From positions 9,241,001 to 9,305,000 of the forward strand of contig NC_083507.1 in NCBI RefSeq assembly GCF_032362555.1: a DNA stretch of 64,000 bases. The letters are read 5' to 3'. Of the stretch, positions 1-12,800 are shown one piece after another; position 1 is the stretch's first letter; each line of letters begins with the position of its first letter. A program made the translations under genes and the position numbers. Source of the DNA: Amyelois transitella (Eukaryota; Arthropoda; Insecta; Lepidoptera; Pyralidae). Below the pieces are notes generated by a model, which was not told where the DNA came from, made no database searches, and worked only from the letters and a program-made list of their open reading frames with translations.

Positions 1-129
1 CGCTTGTGTCACGCATTTTTACATAAACTGAATAGGCACATCACATAAGGTGCGACACAGGGTGACGTAATCCAGTGAATTGTCACTAATGATAATTTAT
101 CCCCATAATGAACTGACTTTTGTCATAAT

Positions 130-540
130 TACACACACATATATACATAAAATCACGTCTTTTTCTCAGAGGGGCAGGTAGAGACTACATCTTTCCACTT
201 GCCACGATCTCTGCATACTTCTTTCGATTCATCCACATTCATAATTGACTTCATGCAAGCTCAGCGGTTGTGTTTACTCTTGATCTGAGCCTTTGCCACG
301 ACATCCTTAATTTGATCAAGGCCTTCTCACTCCGACCTTTCCCTCCACACTTGTATTGTTACATTAATCTACCTGCTTTCTTCAATCCTCTCCACATGAC
401 CAAACCATCTTAACATACTCTTTTCTATTCCTGTTACTATATCTTCTTTCACATCACAACATTCCCTTATTACGCTGTTTCTTATTCGGTCACTCATTTT
501 CACCCCGATCAATTGAGGACCATAGTTCGTATTCCATTTA
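130..540 (-). mobile_element. LINE (non-LTR retrotransposon) 3' remnant
   Basis: Read on the minus strand, about 385-530 encodes residues of the type MLRWFGHVER, which is the usual C-terminal end of LINE reverse-transcriptase ORFs. The rest, down to about 130, is its 3' tail ending near a short AT-rich microsatellite. Related tails recur in this window near 10006-10165, 32040-32240 and 56790-56985, and inverted near 13535-13610. It is 5' truncated and degenerate, as is usual for such insertions. The clade was not determined; RTE- or Jockey-type are possible. Confidence 0.6.
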
Positions 541-2716
541 ACAAGTTACATATGCTTGTAACTTTCGGGCTAGCTCAGTTTAATCCGTGTAATTTGTTCC
601 TACGTGAATATTTGCGTGTCAGTCAGTTCACATGAAGAAAGCCAACGACCGACACAGTGACCGATATTTATAAGCCAAGAAACTATCAGGTTCTTACATA
701 CGTGCCAAACTAGCTAACTGGACTAGGTTGATGAAATCGCGCATGCACAAATATCATAAGAGATAATTAACTGATATTATGCAGCTCATCATTATATGTT
801 AATAGAATTTTTTATCAAAAATTAAGAATGCCAGTTATCAGTTGGTAAGTTACTAGTTTTTTTTCTAACAGACGGGAATAAAAAATATAAACGATATGGA
901 ATTTATTGCCAATTTAATTGTCATTTGTAACTACCGAACCTATTTATTTGGTTAACGGAGGATATTAAAAATTTATCATATAAAAGTGACTTTACATACT
1001 CGTAGCACAGGGAACTGTTGCCATATGCGCCATAGGAAAGTCGTATCATTATATGTACAACATTTATCGTAATATTATTATTCCGATTTCTATGGTTGTA
1101 GGAGTCGATTGTTAATTTTGGTCAATCCTGCGTTTCACCTACTTTAGTACTACAAAATGAATAGTTTAATTACCTAATCCGTGTTTTATTTATAATTTGA
1201 CCCAAAACAGAAAATATATAATACTTACAACATTTTTAACCTGAGAGATCTGTATCAAATGTATAAAAAACTACATAATAATGAACAGAAGACAGCGTTA
1301 CATCACGTCACAGGACGGTCAGTGATCACGCCACACCATTGGCGCCGGTCCAAACTATTGATTCATTTAGCTTTCCTTTTCATATCACTCTTATCATATA
1401 GGTCTTAAAGTTTTATTAGATCAACAAGATGTTAAAAATATAATGTATATCTTAAACTAGGTGTTGAAAAAATATGAGTAAAAGTACCTACATCCCACTA
1501 AAAACATCCTTAATAAACTCGCCAAATCTGGATGAAGCCTCGTGGTTCTGTAATATGTAACTTACTAGCTTACACCCCCAGCTCGCCCGCATGAATTAAG
1601 CTCCATCTACAATAAGCAACGTAATTAGAATCTCCTCTAAAGAGCAAAGCATTAAATGCCACCTACAAAAAGCGACGAGGTAAGTGTCACCTACAAAAGA
1701 ATTCAGGTTTTTCGCAAATCTCATGGGAACTATACTTTTAACCAGGATGAACCCTATGTCCTTTAACAGACTCTTTAATTATATGCAAAATTTCATGTAG
1801 AATACCTGAGAAGAGCAAACAAACAAATAAAATTTACTTTCACATTTATAATATTAGATGGGATGAAATTTCTCAGCAAAGCCAGCCAAGTTCAGCCTTT
1901 GTCTGCATTACTGGGATTTGTTAATGTTTACAGGAGCTCCATTGAGACTAAATAAGTTCTTTACAGTATGGTTCTGTGGGATTTCTATCTCTCTCCTATA
2001 GTACTATTTACCTCTGGGGATTCTTCATAGATACAATAACTTGTACCTTCAATTATTGCGCCCCTAGCCCTAGATACATTCATTTCATGACAGACAAGAG
2101 TTACAATAACAACATACTCAATGAAAATGTGGCTCAAACAATTTGTGTGCTCTGATTCTCACAAAGAGGCAACATTGATTTTAAAACACTTCAAAATGAT
2201 TTTCCAACTTTTATGTTAAAAAAAACAAAACAAGAAATGTCTATCATTTCTGATGGGAGCTATACAGGCCTGAAAGTCACTGAAGTGTGTCAAAAACTAA
2301 TCTTACTAGCATAGATATGTAAGTCTTAATGAGGATTTTACTAAAAGTCTTGTCCCAAACATTCATCTTGGTATCACAAAGTGAAATTATCAATGAATGG
2401 CACAACCATCTCAAGCAGGTAGGTACATCACACAAAATAGCCTTTACTATTAAGATACTTTTGTAATAATAACTTGTATTGTGAAGTAATTGAGAACTAC
2501 AAAGATCCCTCTTTGAATGACATTTATATAAAGCTACTGGAGCAATGAACTAGTTACCTGAGGTAACTGTTGCAAAATACAGTTACATTACTGTTAAGAT
2601 TTTGTAACAATTCTGATCTATTATAATAAGTTGGAGAAAAGTTATTTTATCATACCATTCTTCATTGTAGTTTACAGAAAGATAAATATAAACAATTATA
2701 ATGATTATGACACAGT
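541..2716. other. gene-free AT-rich stretch
   Basis: No exon with convincing coding potential, RNA gene or named repeat was recognised on either strand. If the coding exon at 4312-4446 belongs to a minus-strand gene, this stretch may be part of its intron. Confidence 0.5.
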
Positions 2717-2718
2717 TA

Positions 2719-3857
2719 GGGTGATTGCGCTGGTTTTCGTCCAATTAGCGGAGTTGCTAGCTTTCAGACGTAAAAATAATATGATAAAGTATCCTAATTA
2801 AAATAGCTCATATTTGTTTATATACTTCATATAGTCTATTTTTGATAAAAATTAAGAAACTTTTAATTATAACTACATTGTTTTTTATATAAATAATTAA
2901 ATGTTAAATGGCAGATTTCACTAGTTTTCGTCCAAAAAATTTGGTTTTCGCCCTGGTGTGATCTAGTTTCCGTCCAGTATGTAAAATAGAGTAAAAGTGC
3001 AATGTTAAATAAAAACTGTCTTTATAATCTTTTATTTAATCAACAAAAATATTTATTCTTCAGCAGTAGATTTCCTGCTTTTTTTATTTCCCCGAATCCA
3101 TCTATAACAATTAATTTCATAGTTTAGTACCTACTAGAAAAACCTGTACGAATTAACAAGAAAATGTGTTAGAAGTAGATTCCACACTATTATGGACGAA
3201 AAGTAATACAAAAAAAATTGCTGTTTAGTTTTCGTCCATGCCATTTAAACATTTTTTTAAACAAGCAATACTGAGAAATTATTGGACGTTAACTAAATAT
3301 CTTGTCAAATAGCCAATAAAGTTCATATCTAAAGAAAACACATATTTTTTTATAGGTCTGAAAAAGTAAAATGAACATTCCAAATATTTAGCTTGCTGTT
3401 TTAGTTTCCGTCCACGTGGACGGATACCAAATAATTGGTAAAATAGGCATGTCAGTATTCGTCCGCAATCTTTTACTAAGATTACTACAAAAACATTGTA
3501 AAATAATCTAAACATAATGTTAGTTATACTCTTAAATATCCCTACATGCCAAAATATTACCCAATCTATGTGAAATAGTCATAAAACCCACCACGGAGTG
3601 TTCCAGCACCAGCTATTTTTTTTTTGTATCGGCAATGGCGTCTACGAGACACGAACACATGCCGGCCACTGAGTTTAATTTTTTCGAAGTTTTCACTTAA
3701 CAAATTGGATTTTGTGTTTGTTAGAACTGTTGCTTAAGTATGAAGGATCGTGACAAGTTGCAACATGCGTGCATAGGTGTGTTTATATTCTTTTTATATG
3801 CGTTTAAAAGTGAAATGGACGAAAAGTAGAACTGGACGCCAAACCAGCGCAATTACC
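2719..3857. mobile_element. non-autonomous DNA transposon (MITE-like) with TTTTCGTCCA subterminal repeats
   Basis: The left end GGGTGATTGCGCTGGTTT and the reverse complement of the right end GGGTAATTGCGCTGGTTT match as terminal inverted repeats with one mismatch. Each end is flanked by TA, which fits a TA target duplication. The interior holds at least nine direct or inverted copies of a TTTTCGTCCA-like motif (near 2734, 2925, 2945, 2967, 3193, 3229, 3405, 3456 and 3815). No transposase-like ORF is present, so it would need an enzyme supplied elsewhere. The superfamily is not established; a TA duplication is compatible with Tc1/mariner, but the subterminal motif clusters are more typical of other cut-and-paste families. 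Confidence 0.72.
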
Positions 3858-4311
3858 CTATATGCTAGGTGCATTTAAAATACTAATATATTGTGACTGC
3901 TAATTTGTAACTATGTATGGACAAATGTTACATGGCTTACAAGGTTGTTCCAAGAATTTTAAGATCTGTAGGTATTTAATTCAAAAAGAAAAAAAATAAT
4001 ATGTTATTCAAGTCCCTGGTAAGATGTGGATGCTGGTTGAGAAAAGGATGTGTGATCATTTTAGTGAGTAAAATTTTTTTTTCACACTTAAAAGCACACT
4101 ATTTTATGACAGATGAGCTTACACAGCTAGGTGCCTACATTAGTGTTTAATCTCACAGAAAAAAAATAAACAGAAGGCAAAGGCCTTCCAAGCTAACTTT
4201 AAAATTTAAATCTTTACAAAAAAATAAAACAAAGCTAAGGAGAGCTAGTTCATATTCAAATTAATTTAAAGTGCAGTTGCAGCATGGCCACAATCATATT
4301 GACAATCTTAC

Positions 4312-4446
4312 CTGAATTGGCTCCAAAGGCACTTGACTAGTGCTACTTCGAAAGCTAGTTTCACTGCCATTTTGACTCTCCCCTGCTCCTATTAACTTGG
4401 CACTCATTTCTTCCTCACTGCTATGTCGACTTCTTTTCCGAGACAT
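4312..4446 (-). CDS. first coding exon of an unrecognised gene (partial)
   Basis: An ATG at 4446-4444 opens a reading frame for 45 residues that starts MSRKRSRHSSEEEMSAKL and ends in PLEPIQ at a consensus donor (CAG|GTAAGA). A stop codon lies in frame upstream near 4530, and no earlier in-frame ATG was found. The peptide is basic then acidic, Ser-rich and probably disordered, like the N-terminus of a nuclear regulator, but I do not recognise the family. The following exons would lie to the left; none could be identified in the first 4.3 kb, so the intron is long or the gene leaves the window. A chance ORF next to a donor-like site remains possible. Confidence 0.45.
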
Positions 4447-5182
4447 CTTCACATTGCTCACCGGCTCGCCGATTTCAAGGTTTATAGACCTTTCACTCTC
4501 TAGCAAAAGGTCTGTTGCTTTCCTAGATATTCTTTACTGTTCTATTCTTGCGTAACAGTAACTACACTGTGCTAATTTATATGGATTGCTCAACTAGTGT
4601 ATCTCCAAAGGAAACTTGGATCACACTGTTCCCATTCGCTGCTTCATTATGCAAGCAAGCGTGACTTACTCATCAATGGTTTACTTTTGTAATAAAATAA
4701 GAAAAACAGCAAACTTTGTGTCAATAAACTATTAGAATAAATATACTAGAAAAATAGCGAAATATTGTGATAGCAGCGCTTGCGGTAATTTTGTTTTTAC
4801 TTTTTTACTCTTCTTTTTCTTTTTTTCCACTATTTCAATTGGAATACGTCAGCTTGACGTCATCTGTCAAAACGTGACATTTTCCGGGCTATTCACTAAC
4901 TTTCCGGAAAGGCATAGACGTCTAAGATTTTCTTTTGCTTTCTGTTTTTGAGGTTTTTCTTTGATTTTACTTTTTAGTCGAGGCTGTGAGCTGTTATTTC
5001 GCTTATACACAAATACTAAGTTCCAAAAAACTACATACTATAGTTACAGACCTAAGTACTCACTAAATTTGTGTTTTGCACACAATATACAATTACTTGT
5101 AGACGTGCCACGCGCGGCGATCATCGGTTACAGAAATTGATTTAGGTAGGTTACGTTACCAATAGTCCAAGAGCCCGTGAAC
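4447..5182. other. intergenic stretch, possible promoter side of the minus-strand exon
   Basis: No gene was recognised. The part from about 4840 to 4920 is less AT-rich and contains paired GACGTCA-like words (near 4856), which could be part of an upstream regulatory region for the exon ending at 4446. This is inference only. Confidence 0.3.
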
Positions 5183-5617
5183 GCCAGACATACCTTATTT
5201 TGTAAAAGCTGAAAGTTTCTGTAAATATGCCTCTAGTACAGGTAGGAACGATCCCCACCTATGATACTCAGGCAGTGGTTGCTTTGGCAGGTAGCAGGTA
5301 ATAAAGGTATACTTTTTTCAACCTGAAATTCCTTAATTTGTAAAGCTCAATTTTTTGATATTTTATCCGTAATAATACACAAACTCGCGTTACTCATTGC
5401 CAGACACCTACTATGGTTGCAACCCCTTGCCAGACACCCCTAAACTATAATATTTTGTAACTCTACGTCATTTTGTAAAATCTGAATTTAATACATATTT
5501 TTCGGGGAATTATTCAAACAACGTTTCTGTAGTAGCCAGACATTTTTGAAGGTTCTTGCATCTTTTGCTCACTCCAATGCGTCTGGCAAGGTAATAGAAC
5601 CTTCAAAAATGTCTGGC
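5183..5617. mobile_element. palindrome-ended element with repeated GCCAGACA motif
   Basis: The sequence begins GCCAGACA at 5183 and ends with its complement TGTCTGGC at 5617. Further copies lie at about 5396, 5427 and 5535, and inverted near 5580. The right end is a perfect 22-bp inverted repeat (5535-5556 against 5596-5617) around a 39-bp loop. No ORF is present. Short inverted ends plus internal motif copies suggest a MITE or foldback element, but no target duplication was found, so the outer limits are provisional. Confidence 0.5.
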
Positions 5618-6879
5618 ATTAATTTAATCAGGAAAAAACGTACTAACCTCATTCCTTGGACCCGTAGCATGGCATGCGTATTTTTCCCGCGAAAAACTAT
5701 CGTTGTTTAGCTTTTTAATAGACGTGAAACAAACCATACAGAAATCCGCTGCCGGTGCCATCGCTGCACACTCAAACAGAGGCAGTAGGTTTCCCATAAT
5801 AGGTAAGTACTGAAAATTTGACGTAACTACATACTTTCTCAATCCATATGATGGACGTATTAATTTTACGTTTATTCCAAATTATACCACAGGTGCTTCT
5901 TTAAAACCCAATAGAAAAGCCATTAAAAATGTCAATAACTTTTATTTTAGTTAAACAAAAATGTGTATATATAATATTATATATTTTTAATGAATAAAAT
6001 TATTTCTTATAAACAGAAATGATATCTCGTCCATTGCGAGAGACAGCCACCAAGTTCCCATCGTAGCCGAAATATGGCAAACTTTTCGTCAATGCGTGTG
6101 GTCCAATTCTTTAAAAACTACGGAAATAAGTTTCCTGCAAAAATCCGTGAATTGGCGAAAATATGTTATAAATCTAATAAATACTCGCCATAAAATGTAT
6201 TGCAGATATTTATTTTAACGGTGTGATGCATCGCATTTACTTTACTTGAAAATAAAATTGGACCTACCTCGCAATCTACTATGTTCAAAGAATAACATAA
6301 AAATGTTTCGAAAGCGGCATCTGGCGCGCCAAAGAAGTTGCTATAGATTTTACGTCTCAAGCGTGAAATTATCAAAAAATATTACAAAAATATATCACAG
6401 CAATTTTATAAGCCCCAACAGGTAGACCATCGTGATCAATGAGATCGAAGAGAAACAATCCTTAGAAAGGAAAGAAAATGCTCAGAGTCAGTAATAATTA
6501 CAACAATTTATGTAGTAACACATCAGTCATTTCATCCATTCGGTACACTAAACATTACATTATAATATGTATTTCATTACATAGTATATATATTATGTAG
6601 GCAGGCATTTGATGAGGGAGTAAGCATTTGTCGTGATGTGATGAGGGTGGAGCCTGGCAACGAAGGAGTAGCCTCAGGCAGTGTTATGCTGAAATCTTTC
6701 GGCGGCTGATCCTCAAATTAATTGGTTACTACAATTCTAGTTCACTGTCAGTGAGCTGTTAAAATTGGCACGTTTTGATGTTGTATAGTGAAGATGTCAG
6801 CATAACAGCATAGCCCAGCCCAGCCTTAGCCCGGGAGCGGAGTGTAATGGAGGTGAGGCGGAGACGGTCGGCGAGCATG

Positions 6880-9800
6880 TTAGGTGGAGAGCGCGATCTC
6901 TAGCGCCTCCTTGTGTTCACTGCTCAGCTGCATGAGGCACGAGTTGAACAATTCCCTGTTGCTCTGTAACAAATAAAAAATTGGGTTGAAGAATTGATAA
7001 TAAGACAGCAGTGGGCTTTGGCTGACATAGATCTTTTACTATGTAGGTATTGTCCACGGGACACAAATAATCAAGACCAATAATACCTCCATCAATAAAT
7101 GTAATGACGTCAAATCAGTACAAACCTGTATTTGCCTGACGAGCGCCACCATCTGCGCGTAGACCGGGTTGTCTGTCGGCACGGCGTCCCTCAGGAACCC
7201 TTCCGCGAGGATGGCGATGACGCGCTGCGGGGCGTCGGGCGTGGCGAGCGCCGCGTGCCCGCCGGCCGCTAGCTCGCACAGCAACGAGAACACGTGCGGG
7301 GCCTCTTCTGTGTCTTCCACTACTGGCAGCCATGTCAGCCTGTCAACAAGTTGTGATGTTGTTGTGGTGGAACAGTGACGTGCATTCTGTCATGTCCGAC
7401 AGACAAATTGTGCCTCAAATCCTGTCTTTACAGAGTCATTGTTTATCCATGTAATCATAGTAGTTTTACATAGCATGGTGATAAAACTAATATTAGTCAT
7501 TAAATTCAGGGATAGCGATATGCGGGCGGCAACCGACAACCGTCCACCGATAAAGCTACAATTAGAAAGAGCAACATAAAGACACTTACCAATGCCTGAT
7601 GATTTCATCTCTGTTGATCTGCGAGTGGTTATACTTTATAATCTTGGTGACGGCCGATATAGCATTTTCAGTTGCATTTAGATTCTCCACGCATCTGGAC
7701 TCTGGATCAGCTATGAGTGCGGCGAGGAGTGGCACAGCTCTAGCGCAGGCGCCGGCAAACTGTTCTCCGCCGAATTGTGCCAAAACGCCGCAGCCGTACG
7801 CCGCCGCTTGCCGCACCTCCGCCTCGGGCGATTGCAAGCCACTGAGCATCGGCTCGAGGAAGATATTCTGGTATTTGATGCACGCTGGACCTGCAAAAAT
7901 ATTAGTGTTAGTATTGTCACAGAATTTAAGAATTCATACAGAATAATAGGTGCATAGACATAAGATAAACACAATTAATTCGAAGCTTTATAAATCTTTT
8001 CACAGCATTTTAATATGCTTTCAGAACATATTATTTAGCAATGAATTTGCAAATTTTTAGAACAATGCTGTACAAATGCACATCAGTCAACTGTCAAAGT
8101 GCGGAAAGATGTGCTCCCGGTACACGGATAATTATGATTCGCAAATATGTTATCTAACTGCGGTACAAACCTCCGAACTCGATGACATCATCAAAGATGC
8201 AGAGCGCCCACTGGCGGTCGGCGTAAGGTCTCTGCGGCGCCAACAACTGCACCAAATGCGGCATCAGCGTGTCCAGTTGCGGGAAGAAGTGCTCGCGATA
8301 GGCGGACAACAACGCGTGCAGCACGTCGGCCACGCGGGACAGCCCGTACACATCCTCGTTGTCTTCATCAGCTAATTGCTCTTCTACAACCTAGAGAGAT
8401 TTAATATTTATAACTTTGCTTTTTTATATTTTTTATCTTTTACTCTTCTTTTAGTGATGAATCTAGTAATTTTCAATACAAAAATAGTGTGAGCCCTAGA
8501 CAATAGCTTTATACAATATGTTACCTCATCGTAATCTTCGTCGGATCTCTTCTGACGGCGTTCAGTGGCGCGTTCGAAATGTTCTGTGAGTAGTTTGTTG
8601 AGGATGCGCAGCACCTCTGCCATGGACTCGTCGGACAGGCAACCGGTGCCCAAGAGTTCAATACACTAGAATTATTGTAAAAAATAAACAATTAATTTTT
8701 ATAACTCATCATGTTTAAGGTTTTATCGTTGGATATATATAGCATTAGAAATTGGGACTCTGTATCCTACTAGATAACTAAACTTTTTACTTCCATACAG
8801 AATGACTATCGTCACGTGTGAACCCGAAAATCTTTATGAGAACCAGACCAAAGAATAGGTTTATTGTGTTTTATACTTTTTCTTAACAAATGTTACAATG
8901 CCCATGGACTGGGTCTACTTTATTATGCTCATAAGAACAAAATTTAGCATTAGCATGGGAAGATAAAGATAGACGCCGCGAGTGGAGCGATTTATCATTA
9001 AAATACATTTTTTTTTTTGTTTTAATTTTTTACACACTTACCTGTGCTAGACTGTTTAGAAGTTCGACTTGCACCTCCAGTTCTGGTTCAGAATCAATGG
9101 CCTTCAGTAGGTCAGGCAGAATGAAAGCCCACATGCCCTGCAATAAACAAAGTTAATGTTACGTTTATTTATATAAAGAAGACTTCAAGAAGGGTGGTTA
9201 ACTTAAAATATATGGTTTTCATTTTAGAATCATTCCATTACAATATATGGTACCCCACACTTTTTTTTTTCGAAACTTGCTAACTAAGTCTGAATTGCAG
9301 TGCCAGATATATCTGTGTGAGAGCAGAATAGCAACATACAAGACACCAATCGTGAGTTATAGAGCTAAAAGATTCAGCTAAAGGAGACTATATAAAACAA
9401 AGTGACAATGGTGCTCAAAACTATCAAATGTGTACCTGTACGTACTGCGGGCCCCTAATGCGGCCACACTCCAGCAAGTAGGGCAGCGACTCTGCCGCGG
9501 CGGTGCGCACGTTGTCGTGGAAGTAGAACTTCAGCATCGGCACCATCAGCTTCACAACGTCCTCGGCGTATTCCGCGAACGCTTCCTTCAGCTCGCGCGC
9601 GTAGCACACAAGCATGTCGCAGGCGGATGCTTTGTCTTCCAAACCTAAACGCAAAAACATCATTAGCGCTGTAAAACTAAATTCTTATTTAGAGAGTTAT
9701 TGGTACAAATTTTCCTGACACCAAACACAGACTTACTACTACTACTCCTTAATAAAAAAAATGTTCCATCAATTAACTATATCAAAGACTTACCGGCAGT

Positions 9801-12800
9801 TTTGATGCCGAAGTTTTGTTGCTCGCCGAGCGTGACGAAGTGCCAGTCGACATCGCCGTCGATGTTCTCCAAGTCCTCATTGTCTAACAACGCCACCTCG
9901 GGCTTCATGGCTGCCGTCCGCATCACTGGGTCCATCACCATGGGCAGGTACTGCGCGAACTTCTTGCCTGTTATAACACAGACACTCTAGGTTAGCTTGC
10001 ACATACATACATAAAAAACACCTTTCTCTAAGGGGTAGGCAGAAACTTATACAAGCGACGAACCCTGCATACTTCGTTTATAACTCTCTTCCTTCAAGCT
10101 CGGCGATTTAGGATATGCTTGACCTCAACTTTCACCAGGACATCCCAGATTTGAACAAGGTACTACTTCATACGTTTTGGGTCGCATTTTTATTCTTCTT
10201 TATTGCTAAGTCAACAACTTTCATTAATTCCCATTTCAAGCTGTTCTTATCACACATATTTCATATATTATGTATATTAAATTAAAGTGTATCTCACCCA
10301 TAATTCTGCAGATGCGCGACCAAGCGGAGATAAGGTAAGAGGTCTGCGGATCGTCGGCGGGCAGCTGATCACCCTCGGTGTGGGTCTTCAACAACAGGTC
10401 CATCACTTCTGATGCATCAGGCATAAACTTCTCTTCGCCTACAGCTAGACCTAAATATTATTATTTAATTATTAATGGTTTAAAAAAAGTTTTCCGTATT
10501 GAAATTATTCTTGCGTTACTTTTGTATTTCGGAAAGATGGCTTTGATTGACTGAATTTATCTAACAATCATTCTCAAGGAATAAATTAATCCATACAGCT
10601 GAATGTGGCCTTTTAGTCTTTTCAGACTGATGGCTCTGTTTACCCCACGAGGAATACAAACATGGTTATATGTATGTCATCTTACCAATCAAACTGACGC
10701 ACTCAATGGTCTTCCCCCTCAGCATCTTGAGCTCCTGAGTGGTCGCGTTGGCGATTATATATTTAAGGCACGGCATCAGCCTGTCGTAGTACTGGATGAA
10801 GTCTTTCTCTACGGTGTCGGCGACCGATGCGATGGTAGTCACAATCTGTTCTAATACCAGCTTTGTACCGCGTTCTACAAGCTGAAATTTATAGTTCTTA
10901 TTAGCTAAGTATTTTTTTATTGAGATATATTTTTTAGTTTCGTTACAAACATTTTTTCCATACTTAATATGGTTTAAGGCAGTCAGTTAATTCACAAAAC
11001 CATGATTTAAAATGATAACAATATAATGTCAGTGAACTGAGATCCTTGACTTTCTATCATAGAAAGAAACGGAGCAATTGCCACTTTTTATATACCAATG
11101 CTATGGAAGTGATGCATCCAGTAAAATAGATGTATCACTAACGAACATTGGATATTAATTGCAAATTTGATAAAAACATTTTTATTGTATTTACCTCCTT
11201 GAATTTGGCAGTAAGAATTTCCTCGAGTTTGTTCATTAATGGGTCCAAATATAGAGTCAAAATTGGCTTTGGACAGTCTTCACTGAAGTTAACCAAAGCT
11301 GCAGCCGCGTGCGCCTGAAAACAGTTATCAAATCGTAAATATTGTTGACATAAACTGTGTGGTTCTGGATAATTTTCGTAAAAGCCGTGAGTCACGATAC
11401 TTACACAATACGATTATACATAAAAGCACGCAATTTTTTAATTATTTGACTTACTAAATAAGAAACCCTATTTTTACAATGTAAAATATGGTTCCAAGAT
11501 ACATAGCATATTTTTATATTATTTGTCAAATTATGTTTATCATAATGATATATCACGTCTTCATAGTGAGAAAGATGGATTTTTTATGAAACATTAAATA
11601 ATATTTATAAAATTTACCTGCACACGCGGGTTGGCGTTGTCATCGAGCACCAACAATAAACCAGGCACAACCTTATCGTGGAATTTCTTCTCGAACACGG
11701 GCGCGAAATCCGTCGACATCTGACCGATGGCGTTACAAGCTGCGTAACGGACACGAGGGTGCTAAAAATAATAAGGGTATCTAAAAAGTCGTGCTAAATA
11801 CTACATATGGTGTTGTTTGTTGTGGTACTATCTAGATGTAAAATTTTATCAAGTCTTTGTTTATCTAAGAATTATGTAAAGCCATTTCTGATCTTAGCAT
11901 GAATGATCATAGACCAAATGATGACATAATTTTGAAGATATATGATATTGATTTAAGTAGACATTTTCTATATAGATTTCCCACATCGATCACGACATCA
12001 AATTTTTTTGAGTGCAAGTGGGTTGTAACTGGTATATTTGATAAGATAAACTTGAATCTTACTTATTTTAGCAAGTTCATGCAGTAGTTCAATATTTATC
12101 TGTGTGAGTGATAAGACTGGCTTTGTATGTTATAGACAATTAATATCATTAATCATGTATTTCTTATTGGTATGCTTAGAAGATTAAGGTTGTTTTTGGA
12201 GGAGAGTAGTTGCTGAGTCATAAAAAATAATTCCATTATAATTAGTAAAATGGAACAAATTGTTTTGGTCAATTATTAGAATCTGGGTCCCCTTTAGGGG
12301 TCCGACAGGAGTCACTTCATGTCTTTTCCTTCTGTATCGTGGTTATCAGATAGGCCTGTCAGATGTACGACAAACATTTAACAAAATAACTTACAGGGTC
12401 AGTAAGATAATTTAGCACAGCTGACACAACTTGATCCAGAAGTTGTTCCATTTGCTTGTGGCAGCCCTCGCCTGCTGAAGAGACCGCCATTAGAGCCGCG
12501 TGGCGTCGACGCCAGTCTTCTGATGCCAGCATGCTGGGCACCTGGCCCACAATCAGATTTAGCATTATCTTCCCACTGAGCCCACAGCACATACGATCCA
12601 AAGCGGATTCCGCGGCCACATAGTTACTGTAACAAAATACATAAATAAGTGGCAGAACTAGAGTGAGTGAAGAAGTTAATATAATAAAGCATTTTTATGT
12701 CACCAAGAGACTGACATCTGAATGTATAAAGAACATGGGATGCTAATTATCTTGTTATTTGCTATTGTAAAGGTTCTGCAATCTTCATTATATATAATGA

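Noticed and set aside
3279-3515. 78-codon minus-strand ORF inside the 2719-3857 element
   Set aside because: No transposase motifs; it covers TTTTCGTCCA repeats and is best seen as chance.
5183-5617. CRISPR-like array because of the repeated GCCAGACA words
   Set aside because: Motifs are short, in both orientations and unevenly spaced, in a eukaryotic genome; an element or binding array is more likely.
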